A stretch of 64,000 nucleotides of DNA, taken from the NCBI RefSeq assembly GCF_004135585.1, contig NZ_CP035501.1, positions 2,799,501-2,863,500 of the forward strand. The letters are read 5' to 3'. Below are positions 7,824-17,057 of this stretch, piece after piece; positions within the stretch are counted from its first letter, which is position 1; every line of letters starts with the position of its first letter. The notes under the pieces are model-generated. The model made no database searches and was not told the DNA's origin. It worked only from the letters and a program-made list of their open reading frames with translations. The position numbers and the translations under genes are program-made. This stretch comes from Sphingosinicella sp. BN140058 (GTDB taxonomy: Bacteria; Pseudomonadota; Alphaproteobacteria; Sphingomonadales; Sphingomonadaceae).

Positions 7824-10112
7824 ATGGCAACAGAGGCGCAGGACAAGGCGGCGGTGGCGCTCTGTGTCATCGGCGGCACGTGTGCGCTCTTCGTGCTCGC
7901 TGCCTGGGCGATGAACGTCACCAGCCTGGCTGCCCTCGGCGGCCCTTACCCGACGCAGCCGCTGTCGGCACTCGGTTACCTTTGTCTTTCCGTGGCGATG
8001 CTGGCGGCGCTGCGCGGCAACGCGCGGTTGGCCGCAGCATTGCTGATCGTGCCCCTGCTGGTCGCTGCGACGACCTTGCTCCAGGATGCGACCGGCACCT
8101 CGATCGGCGCCGATTCATGGCTGTTCCCGACGGGTGTCGCCGAGCAGCAACTGGCCACGCCCGGGCGGCCGACCATTGCCGTGGCGGTAACCCTGCTGTT
8201 TCTCTCGGCCGGTCTGCTGCTCGCGATGCGGCCAGGCCTGCGCGCCGGGCAGGCCGTGGCCGCTCTCGCGATCGCCGCCTTTGGAACGATCGCCGTCGCC
8301 GGCGCCGCGATGCCGCTCTCGGGGCCGGTGAGCGATCCCGTCCTTCGCTATGTCGCCGCGCCTCTGCCCGCGTTGATCTGCGGCGCCGTGCTCTCGGTCG
8401 CGCTGCTCGGCTGGAGAGGCTCGGTGTGGGAAGGGCTATTTTCCGGGCTCGGCATGGACCGCACGATCCTGCAGGTCGTGCTGCCGCTGCTCGTCGTCAC
8501 GCCGGTGGCGACCGAGTGGGTGGAGGAGCGGGTCAAGTCGCTGGGCGTGGATTCATCCATCTCCGGCGCGTTGGAGACGGCGCTCAACATTGCCGCGATG
8601 GCGGCGCTGCTGATCTGGGTGACGAGCAGGGCGTCGCGCGAGCAACGCGCCCGCCGTGCGCTGACCCGAGCGCTGGACTCCGCGCCGATCGCGCTCACCG
8701 ATACGTCCGGCGCCGTGATCCACTGGTCGATGGGCTGTGAGCAGCTGTACGGCTGGACTCAGCAGGAGGCACGCGGACGGCAGAAGCACGACCTGCTCGG
8801 CTCGCGTGCGGCGGAAGGCACCGTCGACTGGGATCCCGACGCGGAGGGCTGGGAAGAGGAGTTGATCGAACGTCGCCGCGACGGATCGACCTTGAACGTG
8901 CTCGAGCGGGCCCGCCGGCTCGAGCCCCGGCACGGCGGCGAGCCGATCTACGTCTTGTCGATGACCGACATCAGCGCGCGCACCGAGGCCGAAGCGGCAT
9001 TGAAAGCCAGCGAAGCCCGGCTGATGCTGGCCATGGAAGCGAGCGACATCGGCATTCTCGAATGGGATGCGGTCACCGGCCGATTCACCGAGTCTACCGG
9101 GAGCTGCCCGACCCTAGGTGTGGAGCGGGGGACCATGGCCGATCTGGGCTCGTGGCGCGAGCATGTCGATCCGGCGGACCGTGCCCGTGTCTTCGAGACG
9201 ATCAACGCTGCGATTGCGAGACAAGCCCCACGCGTCCGCTTCCGTTATCGCTTCATCACTCCGGACGGCGGCCGGCGCATGCTCGAATCGAGCGCCGCCT
9301 GCTTCTACGATGCGGACGGCAAGCTGACCCGGATGATCTCGCTCTACATCGACGTCACAGAGCGGGAGGAATGGCAGAGCCGCCTGGCCCAGCTTCAGGA
9401 GGAGGTGATGCATGTCTCCCGCCTCAGCGCGATGGGCGAAATGGCCTCGGGGCTCGCGCACGAGCTCAATCAGCCGCTCACCGCCGTGGTCAATTTTCTC
9501 GGTACCGCGAAGGTGCTGCGCAGCGCCGGCGACGACAGCAAGATTGACGATCTTCTGGCAGGCGCGAGCCAGCAGGCGCTACGCGCGGGGCAGATCATCC
9601 GCCGCCTGCGCACCTTCGTCTCGCGCGGGACCGTTCAGGAGGAACTGACTCCGGTCGGCGAACTGATCGGGGATTCCGTGGCGCTGGCGCTGGCAAGCCG
9701 GGGCCGCAATGACGTCGATCTGCGGGTCGAGGCGGATGATCCCGATCTCCGCGTCTTCGCCGATCGGGTCCAGATCCAGCAGGTTCTGGTGAACCTGCTG
9801 CGCAACGCGGCCGAAGCGATGGGCGAAATGCCGCAGGAAGAGCGTCGGATCGTCGTCTCCGCGCAACCCGAAGCCGATGCCGAGCGTCTCGCCATCGCGG
9901 TGCGCGATACCGGCCCGGGTCTCAGCCCCGAGATGCTTGACAGGCTGTTCACGCCGTTCGTGTCGGGTAAGGAGGGAGGCATGGGCGTCGGGCTTTCGAT
10001 CTGCAAGCGGATCGTGGAGGCCCATGGCGGAACGCTGACGGCCGAGAATAACGAGGATGGCGGCGCGACCTTCCGGTTCACGCTGCGAACAAGACCAGGA
10101 GGCCAGGAATGA
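7824..10112 (+). CDS. membrane-anchored PAS histidine kinase, FixL-type
   Basis: The start at 7824 is preferred over an in-frame ATG 90 nt upstream because GGGGGAG lies about 6 nt before it; 762 residues. Six to eight hydrophobic helices occupy the first ~280 residues, forming a membrane sensor region of the MASE type. Two PAS domains follow (around 290-400 and 410-530), then a FixL-like HisKA with H-box LAHELNQPLTAVVNF and an HATPase with NLLRNAAEAM, DTGPGLS and MGVGLSICKR. It overlaps the next gene by 4 nt (ATGA), so kinase and FixJ-type regulator are made together and are almost certainly a cognate pair. The signal is unknown. Confidence 0.92.
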   Translation: MATEAQDKAAVALCVIGGTCALFVLAAWAMNVTSLAALGGPYPTQPLSALGYLCLSVAMLAALRGNARLAAALLIVPLLVAATTLLQDATGTSIGADSWLFPTGVAEQQLATPGRPTIAVAVTLLFLSAGLLLAMRPGLRAGQAVAALAIAAFGTIAVAGAAMPLSGPVSDPVLRYVAAPLPALICGAVLSVALLGWRGSVWEGLFSGLGMDRTILQVVLPLLVVTPVATEWVEERVKSLGVDSSISGALETALNIAAMAALLIWVTSRASREQRARRALTRALDSAPIALTDTSGAVIHWSMGCEQLYGWTQQEARGRQKHDLLGSRAAEGTVDWDPDAEGWEEELIERRRDGSTLNVLERARRLEPRHGGEPIYVLSMTDISARTEAEAALKASEARLMLAMEASDIGILEWDAVTGRFTESTGSCPTLGVERGTMADLGSWREHVDPADRARVFETINAAIARQAPRVRFRYRFITPDGGRRMLESSAACFYDADGKLTRMISLYIDVTEREEWQSRLAQLQEEVMHVSRLSAMGEMASGLAHELNQPLTAVVNFLGTAKVLRSAGDDSKIDDLLAGASQQALRAGQIIRRLRTFVSRGTVQEELTPVGELIGDSVALALASRGRNDVDLRVEADDPDLRVFADRVQIQQVLVNLLRNAAEAMGEMPQEERRIVVSAQPEADAERLAIAVRDTGPGLSPEMLDRLFTPFVSGKEGGMGVGLSICKRIVEAHGGTLTAENNEDGGATFRFTLRTRPGGQE

Positions 10113-10729
10113 CCACGCGTACCATCTATGTCGTCGACGACGATGACGATGTCCGTCTCTCTCTCCAGTCTCTTCTCTCCGTCCTGCCGAACACCTTGGT
10201 CTGGGGCTTCCGGTCGGGCGACGCTTTCCTCGAGCGCGCCGAGGAGCTCGGACCCGGCGTAATCCTGCTCGATTATCACATGCCGGGTTCGACCGGGCTG
10301 GACGTGCTGAAGGCCATCCAGCCTTACGGGGCGAAGTTCGTCGCGGTAATTCTGACCGGGCATGGCGAAGTCAGCCTGGCGGTCGAGGCGATGAAATCCG
10401 GTGCGCTCGACTTCCTCGAGAAGCCGTACGAGCATGACGCACTGATCGAAGTCCTGAACAGCGCGTGCGGCCAGCTCGAGGAAAGCAGCGAGCAGACTGC
10501 GCGGGTCGACGCCGCCAAGGCGAAGATCGAGAAGCTTTCCGCACGAGAGGTCCAGGTGATGCACGGCCTGATCGCCGGGCGATCGAACAAGGTAATCGCC
10601 TACGATCTCGATCTCAGCCCGCGTACGATCGAAATCTATCGGGCCAACCTGATGGATAAGCTGGAAGTCACCAACCTGTCCGATATCCTGCGCATCGCGT
10701 TCACGGCCGGGCTGGTGCCGAGCGCCTGA
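10109..10729 (+). CDS. FixJ-type response regulator, partner of upstream kinase
   Basis: A regulator of 206 residues with a receiver domain (DDDDD at 10-14, D55 in LLDYHMPG, K in EKPY) and a LuxR-type helix-turn-helix (KLSAREVQVMHGL, then DLDLSPRTIEIYRANLM). It overlaps the 3' end of the kinase gene by ATGA and so should be translationally coupled to it. It is a paralogue of the regulator at 11-646, similar in length and layout. The downstream diguanylate cyclase is convergent and ends 14 nt away. Confidence 0.94.
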   Translation: MTTRTIYVVDDDDDVRLSLQSLLSVLPNTLVWGFRSGDAFLERAEELGPGVILLDYHMPGSTGLDVLKAIQPYGAKFVAVILTGHGEVSLAVEAMKSGALDFLEKPYEHDALIEVLNSACGQLEESSEQTARVDAAKAKIEKLSAREVQVMHGLIAGRSNKVIAYDLDLSPRTIEIYRANLMDKLEVTNLSDILRIAFTAGLVPSA

Positions 10730-10743
10730 TCGGCCGCGCCGGC

Positions 10744-11724
10744 TCAGCCGGGCGCACGTGCTCTTGCGCTCGGCGGCGGTCGGATACCGGTGTCGACCTC
10801 CACGCAATTGCGGCCGCTCGCCTTCGCCTTGTAGAGCAGGCGGTCGGCGCGTCGCATGACCGCATGCTCGGTTTCGCCGGGACGGGCCGTGGCCACGCCG
10901 GCGGAAAAGGTGATCTGGCCGATCGGGGTCCCGGTCTCGCGATCCTTGAACGGGCTGGCCGCGACCGTCTCACGAGACGCATTCACCAACCTTGAGGTCA
11001 CCGCGGAATTGCTTGCCGCGAACAGGACGGCGAACTCTTCGCCGCCGTAGCGTGCGACCATCGCGCCGCCGCAGGTCGCCTTGAGCACCTGTGCGACCAG
11101 CTTCAGCACCCGGTCGCCGACATCGTGGCCGTGAGTGTCGTTGATGGACTTGAAGCGGTCGATGTCGCAAAGCGCAACACTGATCGGGACGCCGGCCTCG
11201 CTCAGGGCAGCGTAGCGATCCTCGAACGCGCGGCGGTTCGACAGGCCGGTGAGCGCATCGGTCCGCGCTTCCGACTGGGCGTCGAGCAGCTTCTGCCGGA
11301 GTGCATTCGCTTCCTCCGTGGCCTGTTCGAGGCGTGCTTCGGCCAGACGGCTACGCTCGATCATCGTCTCGGTCAGGCCGACCAGGGCCGCGATCGAGGC
11401 GGGACCGGCACCGGCCGCGAGCTGCTCCGCGCCGAATTGGAGATCGCCCTGATAATCGCGCACCTCCTCGCGGGTCGAGGCAGCGACGTTGGCAAAGGCT
11501 TCGACCTGGCGGCGGGCGACGTGGATGAGATCCTGTGCGACGTCCCGCCCGCGCGCCTGCGCGGCCGGCACGATCGCGGTCCCGGGCGGGGCCCAGGCAC
11601 CTGCGAGTTCGGCATGCACGGCTGCGAAATTCTCGGGGCTCGGGTCGAGACCGCGCGCGAACATTGTCTCGCCGATGGCGGCGAAGAGCCGGCGCTTTTC
11701 TGCCTGTTCGTCCATGCCGGTCAT
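10744..11724 (-). CDS. GGDEF diguanylate cyclase
   Basis: A soluble protein of 326 residues. The N-terminal ~150 residues are helical and end in a coiled-coil-like stretch that should dimerise the enzyme. The GGDEF domain has DALTGLSNRRAF, the metal-binding DIDRFKSIND and an active GGEEF at 227-231. The residues before the signature read CGGAMVARY, with no RxxD inhibitory site, so I infer no product inhibition at a canonical I-site. It makes c-di-GMP from two GTP. It is convergent with the FixJ-type regulator gene and may be regulated with it only indirectly. Confidence 0.93.
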   Translation of the reverse strand: MTGMDEQAEKRRLFAAIGETMFARGLDPSPENFAAVHAELAGAWAPPGTAIVPAAQARGRDVAQDLIHVARRQVEAFANVAASTREEVRDYQGDLQFGAEQLAAGAGPASIAALVGLTETMIERSRLAEARLEQATEEANALRQKLLDAQSEARTDALTGLSNRRAFEDRYAALSEAGVPISVALCDIDRFKSINDTHGHDVGDRVLKLVAQVLKATCGGAMVARYGGEEFAVLFAASNSAVTSRLVNASRETVAASPFKDRETGTPIGQITFSAGVATARPGETEHAVMRRADRLLYKAKASGRNCVEVDTGIRPPPSARARAPG

Positions 11725-12121
11725 GACCGCATCGGCCTACCCATCCAGAGAATCATGCGTCTGCCCTAGACCTTAAGGCTTACTCTTTTGAATAGAGCCC
11801 GATCGCATCTGCCGAGAAAATCGGTGCGACGCATCGTTGAAGAGCCATGCTCGATACGGCACGATCCGGCTTCGTCCGTCCCATGATAGGCGGATCCACG
11901 CGCCCGTCCCGGAGATTGCGAACGCGGCGGGCTCGCCGTCCAAGGTACGGGCGTGCTGGCCTGATCCGGCCCACCTCGCGATGTCGAAGCCGGGTTGTCG
12001 ATGTCGAGCAGCAAGTCATCCTGAATGGTTCGAAGCTCTGACGGAGCCCGCGCCTCGCCATCGTCTCCCCCCGATGTCTGTTCTGGACGAAGAGACGGTC
12101 ATTCCCGCTCCTGTCAGTCTG
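11725..12121. other. 397-bp gap, possibly a decayed gene
   Basis: No convincing intact gene. On the minus strand a good ribosome-binding site (GGGGGGAG) precedes an ATG at 12061, but the protein from it is unusually arginine-rich and its codon third positions are less GC-rich than in neighbouring genes. Protein-like stretches sit in two different minus-strand frames (TIQDDLLLDIDNP, then GFDIARWAGSGQHARTLDG). That pattern would fit a frameshifted remnant, but I cannot name a family. Confidence 0.3.
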
Positions 12122-12652
12122 TCAATGACAGCAGCCGATATTGGCCGGTACCATGTCCGGCGACAACAGAGACCAGATACCAGTCGGAGCGAACGGAACG
12201 AGGACCGAAGCGGGCGAGGAGGATCGGACCCGGTCTAGGAGCCACTCCGCCGACAACCCCGACGGATCGTCGCCGGACGCGGCAAGGCCGGTGCCGTCGG
12301 TGACCAAGCCGATAACAGGCGGCAGCGCGTAACCAGGCCAGCGCAGGGCAATCTGCCGAAGCGCCTCCGAGCCGGACTCGACCAGAGGCTCGACCTCCGG
12401 CCAGAACGCCGCTTCGCTCATGTCCAATGCGGTGCCCGGAGTCAGACGTGCGCTCCACGGGATCAGCCTGATGGTAGCGTCGCCCCGGAACGTGGCGACG
12501 GTGAGGAGGGGCGCGTCGATGCGGGTCAGCAAACGAGCCGCGTGCGGAATCATCGCCAGACCTGCGCCGAGCAGCGCAGGCTCGGAGGAGGCGCGCAGGA
12601 GCGCATCCTCGTCGACGTCTCCCGATCGCCATTGCGGCTTGCCCGGAACCAC
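12122..12652 (-). CDS. hypothetical protein, 176 aa
   Basis: I do not recognise this family. The protein has no signal peptide or membrane helix and looks globular, with two tryptophan-containing motifs (IRLIPWSARLTPG and LRWPGYALPPVIG). It starts at a GTG with an AGGGGGG ribosome-binding site about 7 nt upstream. An ATCCTATAAT element shared with flagellar transcription units lies 44 nt before the start. That promoter link is the only functional hint: the gene is probably expressed with the motility genes. Codon use is in line with neighbours, supporting a real gene. Confidence 0.6.
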   Translation of the reverse strand: MVPGKPQWRSGDVDEDALLRASSEPALLGAGLAMIPHAARLLTRIDAPLLTVATFRGDATIRLIPWSARLTPGTALDMSEAAFWPEVEPLVESGSEALRQIALRWPGYALPPVIGLVTDGTGLAASGDDPSGLSAEWLLDRVRSSSPASVLVPFAPTGIWSLLSPDMVPANIGCCH

Positions 12653-12695
12653 CTACAACCCCCCTATTGAGGGCACGATGCCCCCGCCTGAGGCC

Positions 12696-12705
12696 ATTAT
12701 AGGAT
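12696..12705 (-). promoter_or_regulatory. ATCCTATAAT element (hypothetical gene)
   Basis: Minus strand reads ATCCTATAAT. The TATAAT part would act as a -10 box giving a leader of about 37 nt before the GTG at 12652. No TTGACA-like -35 is visible; a GCCGCGG block lies upstream. Confidence 0.5.
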
Positions 12706-12803
12706 CGAATGGGAGCCGCGGCGTGCTCGGACCACGGATCGTGCCGCAGCCGAACCAATGTCACCCCCTTTGCGAGGCTCGGGTGACCGGCCGTACGCTG
12801 CGA

Positions 12804-13877
12804 TCAGGCAGCCTTGCGGGCGATCTCGCTGGGGAGGCCGAGCGACACCGGCTGCTCCTGCTCTACCGCGGCCTCTTGGCCGATCGCGACAAGGCTGGTC
12901 AGGCGGTTGTGCGGCGAGCTCGGATCGGGAAGCAGCGCGGGCAGCGCTTCGATGATCGCCGAGGGAGCCTCTGCGGTCGGGGCAGACGCCGTACGCGGCC
13001 GGGCGCCGGTCGCGGCAGCCACCTTGTAATCGGCCATCACCTGGAACTTCGCGCTGCTGGCGACGAGCTCGCCCATGGTCTTGGCCGCCCGCTTGGTGAT
13101 CTGGCGGACTCGTTCCTTGGTGAGGCCGGTGTCGAGACCGAGCGCATCGAGCGTGCCCGTGTCGAACACCCGGCGCTCGACGATCTCGCGGTTGCGGGTG
13201 AGCTTCTCTTCGAGCTTGGCGAGCTCGACCGGATCCACTTCCCGGAAGCGCGGCCGGCGGGACGGGATCTGGTCGTTGATGTCGCCCGGCTGATTGGCGA
13301 TCGCCTTCTTGGCGCGCGGCCGCTTCTTGAGCTGCTCGATGCCGACGGCACGAAGATGCTCGATATATTCGTCGATCAGCGCGCCGGTCGCATTCTGGGC
13401 GAGATAGTCGGACGCGGCGGCTTCGGTGGCGTCGAGCGCGTCTTCGTCCTCGATGGTCGCTTCGAACGCCATGTCCTCGCCGTCCTGGCTGCGGCCGAGA
13501 TCCTGAAGGGAGACGGTGAGCGCCTCGACCTTCTTCGCGGAGGAACGCTGGTCGGTCATCAGGCGGAAGCGCAGGCTCTGCATCTCGCCGCGGATCTGCC
13601 AATTGACGAATGTGGTGAACTGCGCCTTTTCGGGGTCATAGGCTTCGATCGCCCGGTGGACGGCGATGGCTGCCGCCTGCTCGGCATCTTCCCAATGGGC
13701 AACGAGGCCATACTGGCGGATGAAATGCCGGATCCGGGGTGCGATCAGCTTGAGGATCGAGGCGAAGGCACGATCGGTGTTGAGGCGCTGGCGGGCAGTC
13801 TGCTTCGCGCCTTCGGCGGCGCGGTTCGCGATGACGTCGGCAACCAAGGCTTCCAGCGCGATGGTGGTCTTGGACAT
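12804..13877 (-). CDS. sigma-70-family factor, atypical, in flagellar island
   Basis: A 357-residue protein. Residues ~40-110 look like sigma region 2 (core RNA polymerase and -10 binding): HWEDAEQAAAIAVHRAIEAYDPEKAQFTTFVNWQIRGEM spans 61-99 and resembles the region 2.3-2.4 helix. Residues ~235-270 look like region 4.2 (GLTKERVRQITKRAAKTM), the -35-reading helix-turn-helix. The ~125 residues between are acidic then basic and do not resemble region 3 of RpoD or FliA. The ~85-residue Pro/Ala-rich C-terminal tail is also unusual. The start has an excellent GGGGGGAG site. I infer an alternative sigma factor that may serve the ATCCTATAAT units around it. It could also be a sigma-like accessory protein. 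Confidence 0.7.
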   Translation of the reverse strand: MSKTTIALEALVADVIANRAAEGAKQTARQRLNTDRAFASILKLIAPRIRHFIRQYGLVAHWEDAEQAAAIAVHRAIEAYDPEKAQFTTFVNWQIRGEMQSLRFRLMTDQRSSAKKVEALTVSLQDLGRSQDGEDMAFEATIEDEDALDATEAAASDYLAQNATGALIDEYIEHLRAVGIEQLKKRPRAKKAIANQPGDINDQIPSRRPRFREVDPVELAKLEEKLTRNREIVERRVFDTGTLDALGLDTGLTKERVRQITKRAAKTMGELVASSAKFQVMADYKVAAATGARPRTASAPTAEAPSAIIEALPALLPDPSSPHNRLTSLVAIGQEAAVEQEQPVSLGLPSEIARKAA

Positions 13878-14312
13878 TGGTAACTCCCCCCGGAGCGGAA
13901 CGCACCCTGCGCTCCCCGGCTCCGTCTACGAGCCCTGAAATGCAGGAGGAGAGTTAACCTTCTTGGTAATCCTATATGCGGGGTTGTACGTAAGCGGCCC
14001 CGGGGGATCTCAGGGGTTCTCGAAAAAACCGCCTGTCTGCAGGGCGTTGGCAGCTTCGGGGGGAGCCCGACGGCGAACGCTCAGTACTAATGCTTATCTT
14101 ATAGGATGGGCTGCAGGGCCTGACCCGGTTGCCGATTCCTTTTTTCTGACGGGGTTCAGCGAACGCGAATCGCAGATCCGGATTCACATGGCTGCAAGAG
14201 AGCCGCCCGTCTGACGAGCGCGGAGATGCGGTCCGCGAAGATGGTCGCACGGCTGGTGTCGTCCGGGCCTCAAGCGCCCAATACCTGGCGATCTCGTCCG
14301 CAGCCGAAAGAC
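13878..14312. other. 435-bp upstream region of the sigma-like gene
   Basis: No credible gene. The minus strand is the 5' region of the sigma-like gene and holds one ATCCTATAAG element at 14098-14107, giving a long leader of about 210 nt. A related ATCCTATATG lies on the plus strand at 13969-13978, with no plus-strand gene after it. The long leader could host post-transcriptional control, but I see no clear riboswitch. Confidence 0.5.
14098..14107 (-). promoter_or_regulatory. ATCCTATAAG element (sigma-like gene)
   Basis: Minus strand reads ATCCTATAAG, one base from the shared ATCCTATAAT box. It is the only such element facing the sigma-like gene and would make the factor autoregulated if it reads this box. 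The leader would be unusually long. Confidence 0.4.
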
Positions 14313-15290
14313 TCAGGCCTGGAAACGTTCCGGGCGGATGTGGCGCTCGACGAAACCGAGCAGCCATTGTCGATGGGCCGTGGTGGCGTTGCCGGCCTGG
14401 GCGAGGCGTGCGTTCGCGCTTGCCGCGCCGACCTGAGCGCGCAGCAAGGTTGCGGCGCGGCCATTGTCGAGTCCCCCCTTGAGGAACTTGACCGCGTCGC
14501 CGGCGCCGAGATGATGGCCGAGATAGGCGGCCTGCGCCACCTTCGCGACACCGCCGCCGATGTCGACGCCCGCCTTGCGCAGACGGTCGAGATTGCCCTT
14601 GGCATAATCGGCAATGGCATGGATCGAGGTCTCGCCGTCGTAGCGGAGCGCAAGCAGCTCGGCCTGGGCACCCTTTTCGACCCTGCCGGACTCGTTCAGC
14701 CAGCCGCGATTCTTCGCCACCTGATTGAGCCAGGTACCGCTGCGTTGCGCTTCCCCGACCCAGGTGCCGGCGAGAAATTGTCCAAGCCCGGCTGCACTCG
14801 ATCGGGGGTTGCGCGAGTAGAGCTTCCAGCTGCCGTCCCGTCCCTTCGCCGCCTCGGCATCGACGATCGCCGCCAGCGCCGCAGTAGGAATGCCCGTGCG
14901 CGCGGCTGCGCGCTCCAGGCTTCCCTGGTGCTGCGCGTTGGGGCCGAGCCCGCCGGCGCGACCGACCTCCTGGGGTTCGGCCTCGGTGGCCGGAGCGGCC
15001 GTAGGCTCGGTGTTGGGCAAGGTGAGGCCCTCGAGCCGGCCGAGCCCCGGAGAGGCGGTCGCCACCGGCTGGCGCGGGGCGGCTGCCGGTTGCTGCGTCA
15101 GCACGGCAAGCAGCGACTCCAGATTCGGCCCGCCTCCGCTTGGCGCCAGTTCGCCAGACGCTTCCGGCGTGCCGCCGTCCCCCAGTGCCGCCCGCCAGAG
15201 GCGGCTCGAGAGATCGTTGCGGGCCTGGGTGTAGATCAGATCCGCCTTCTGCTCGGGGCGGAGCCGCTCGATCTCGATCCGGCCGATCAT
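14313..15290 (-). CDS. lysozyme-like/transglycosylase protein of flagellar operon
   Basis: A 325-residue protein. The first ~120 residues are Pro/Ala-rich linker. The C-terminal half has a lysozyme-like fold signature: a candidate catalytic Glu in AAIVDAEAAK, then SSAAGLGQFLAGTW, as in soluble lytic transglycosylase or muramidase-related domains. It probably cuts peptidoglycan so the rod can pass, the job of FlgJ in enterobacteria, though it is not a full-length FlgJ homologue. No signal peptide is visible, so export may be through the flagellar system. It overlaps fliJ by 4 nt as the last gene of flbT-fliI-fliJ. Confidence 0.65.
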   Translation of the reverse strand: MIGRIEIERLRPEQKADLIYTQARNDLSSRLWRAALGDGGTPEASGELAPSGGGPNLESLLAVLTQQPAAAPRQPVATASPGLGRLEGLTLPNTEPTAAPATEAEPQEVGRAGGLGPNAQHQGSLERAAARTGIPTAALAAIVDAEAAKGRDGSWKLYSRNPRSSAAGLGQFLAGTWVGEAQRSGTWLNQVAKNRGWLNESGRVEKGAQAELLALRYDGETSIHAIADYAKGNLDRLRKAGVDIGGGVAKVAQAAYLGHHLGAGDAVKFLKGGLDNGRAATLLRAQVGAASANARLAQAGNATTAHRQWLLGFVERHIRPERFQA

Positions 15291-15724
15291 GGGCGGCGCT
15301 CCCGCGCGGCCGTGCGACGCGCGCGCAGCAGCGCCGCGTTGGAAATGTCGTCGATCATCGCCTGCTCGGCGGTCGCGGCGGCGAGCGCGGCGGAGGCCCG
15401 ATAGCCGTCGGCGGCGGTTTCCATCGCCTTCATCGAGCCGTAAACGTCGGTCGCTTCATCCCGCAGCCGGTCGAGGCGGGCGGCGGACGCGGAGCGGTCC
15501 TGCTCCAGACGCTCGCGCAGCATGCGCATGCGGCTGACGTAAGCGAAGCTGGACATCATCGGATCGCTGCCGGCCAGCTGCACTTCTGCGGTGGCGGTGG
15601 CGAGCGCGGCCTGCTTGGCCTGCTCGAGGGCGACCAGCTGGCTCGTCTCCGCGCCGATCGCCATTCCCACGCGGTCGATCTCGCGCTGCTGGATGCGAAG
15701 TGCGGTGTCGAACGGAGTCTTCAT
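15287..15724 (-). CDS. fliJ: flagellar export chaperone FliJ
   Basis: A helical, coiled-coil protein of 145 residues, typical FliJ length, directly after fliI with a 4-nt overlap. FliJ binds the FliI hexamer as a central stalk and links it to FlhA at the export gate. The sequence is poorly conserved in this family, so the call rests on length, helical pattern (MRMLRERLEQDRSASAARLDRL) and position. Confidence 0.75.
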   Translation of the reverse strand: MKTPFDTALRIQQREIDRVGMAIGAETSQLVALEQAKQAALATATAEVQLAGSDPMMSSFAYVSRMRMLRERLEQDRSASAARLDRLRDEATDVYGSMKAMETAADGYRASAALAAATAEQAMIDDISNAALLRARRTAARERRP

Positions 15725-17052
15725 GCGTCACCCTGCGGTTCGGGAGCGAGGAGCGCCTCGAGTGCTGCGAAGCTCTCGTCGGCATGGCCCTGATCGGATT
15801 TGCCCTGTTTGAGCAGAGTCTCGATCGCGGGGGCGAGGCGGATGGCCCGGTCGACTTCGTCGCGGGTTCCTTCCTTATAGGCGCCAAGCCGGATCATTTC
15901 TTCCATGTCGCCATACGTAGAAAGCGCCGTCTTGGCCGCATTGCGAAGCACGTTCTGCTCGGGCGTGTGGGCGGCCGGCAGGGTTCGCGAGACGGATTTG
16001 AGCACGTCGATCGCGGGGTAGCGGCCGCGATCGGCGATCCGGCGGCTCATCACGACGTGCCCGTCGAGAATGCCGCGCACGGCGTCCGCAACCGGCTCGT
16101 TATGATCGTCGCCGTCGACGAGCACCGTGAACAGGCCGGTGATGCTGCCTTCGCCGGGCCGTCCGGGGCCGGCGCGTTCGAGCAGGCGGGGCAACTCGGC
16201 GAAAACGGTGGGCGTATAGCCCTTGGTCGCCGGCGGCTCGCCGCTCGCGAGGCCGATCTCGCGCTGCGCCATCGCGAAGCGGGTTACGGAGTCCATCAGG
16301 CAGAGGACGCGAAGCCCCTGGGCGCGGAAATGCTCGGCGACGGCAAGCGTCGTCCAGGCCGCCTGGCGGCGCATCAGCGCGGGTTCGTCCGATGTGGCGA
16401 CGACGACGACGCTGCGAGCAAGGCCGTCCTCGCCGAGATCGTCTTCGACGAATTCCTGAACCTCACGGCCACGTTCGCCGATCAGGCCGATGACCGCGAC
16501 GTCGCACTCCGTCCAGCGGGCGAGCATCGACAGCAACACTGATTTGCCGACGCCGGAGCCGGCGAAAAGGCCGAGGCGCTGGCCGACGCAGAGCGGCGCG
16601 AAGATGTCGAGCGCGCGAACGCCGGTTTCGATCTTGGCACCTACCCGGGTCCGGGCTGCGGCCGGCGGCGGCGCCGCCTTGATCGGGCGCGGCACTTCGC
16701 CGCGCGGAAGAACGCCTTTGCCATCCACCGGACGACCCAGCCCGTCGACCATGCGGCCGAGCCAGGCTTCGCAGGGACGAAGCGAGAAGCGTCCCGCCAT
16801 CAAATCGGCACGCGAGCCGGACGTGATCCCCTGGGGGTCGCTGAACGGCAGGCAATGCGCGATGCCGCGATCGAGCCCGGTAACTTCCGCCTCGAGCGGC
16901 TGTTCGGTGCCCTGGATCCTGATCCGCGCACCGATCTGTGCCGCTCCTGAGAGGCCTTCGACTTCGATCAGGGCGCCGCGCACCGCGACGACCCGGCCGA
17001 ACCGAAGATCGGGCGAGAGTTCGCGGATTGCGGAAGCGGCGGCGGCAAGCAT
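15721..17052 (-). CDS. fliI: flagellum-specific ATPase FliI
   Basis: A 443-residue ATPase that unfolds and feeds export substrates to the flagellar type III gate. Walker A is GSGVGKS at 165-171; GLIGERGREVQEF, LMDSVTRFAMAQREIGL and the ATKGYTPTVFAELPRLLERAG segment are diagnostic of the FliI/SctN family. The start at ATG 17052 is chosen because it lies 6 nt after the flbT stop and matches the usual FliI N-terminus. A longer reading would run through flbT out of frame. It is the second gene of flbT-fliI-fliJ-transglycosylase. Confidence 0.95.
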   Translation of the reverse strand: MLAAAASAIRELSPDLRFGRVVAVRGALIEVEGLSGAAQIGARIRIQGTEQPLEAEVTGLDRGIAHCLPFSDPQGITSGSRADLMAGRFSLRPCEAWLGRMVDGLGRPVDGKGVLPRGEVPRPIKAAPPPAAARTRVGAKIETGVRALDIFAPLCVGQRLGLFAGSGVGKSVLLSMLARWTECDVAVIGLIGERGREVQEFVEDDLGEDGLARSVVVVATSDEPALMRRQAAWTTLAVAEHFRAQGLRVLCLMDSVTRFAMAQREIGLASGEPPATKGYTPTVFAELPRLLERAGPGRPGEGSITGLFTVLVDGDDHNEPVADAVRGILDGHVVMSRRIADRGRYPAIDVLKSVSRTLPAAHTPEQNVLRNAAKTALSTYGDMEEMIRLGAYKEGTRDEVDRAIRLAPAIETLLKQGKSDQGHADESFAALEALLAPEPQGDA

Positions 17053-17057
17053 CGGAT

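Noticed and set aside
13969..13978. ATCCTATATG on the plus strand as a promoter
   Set aside because: No plus-strand gene follows for several kilobases; kept only as a note in the intergenic entry.
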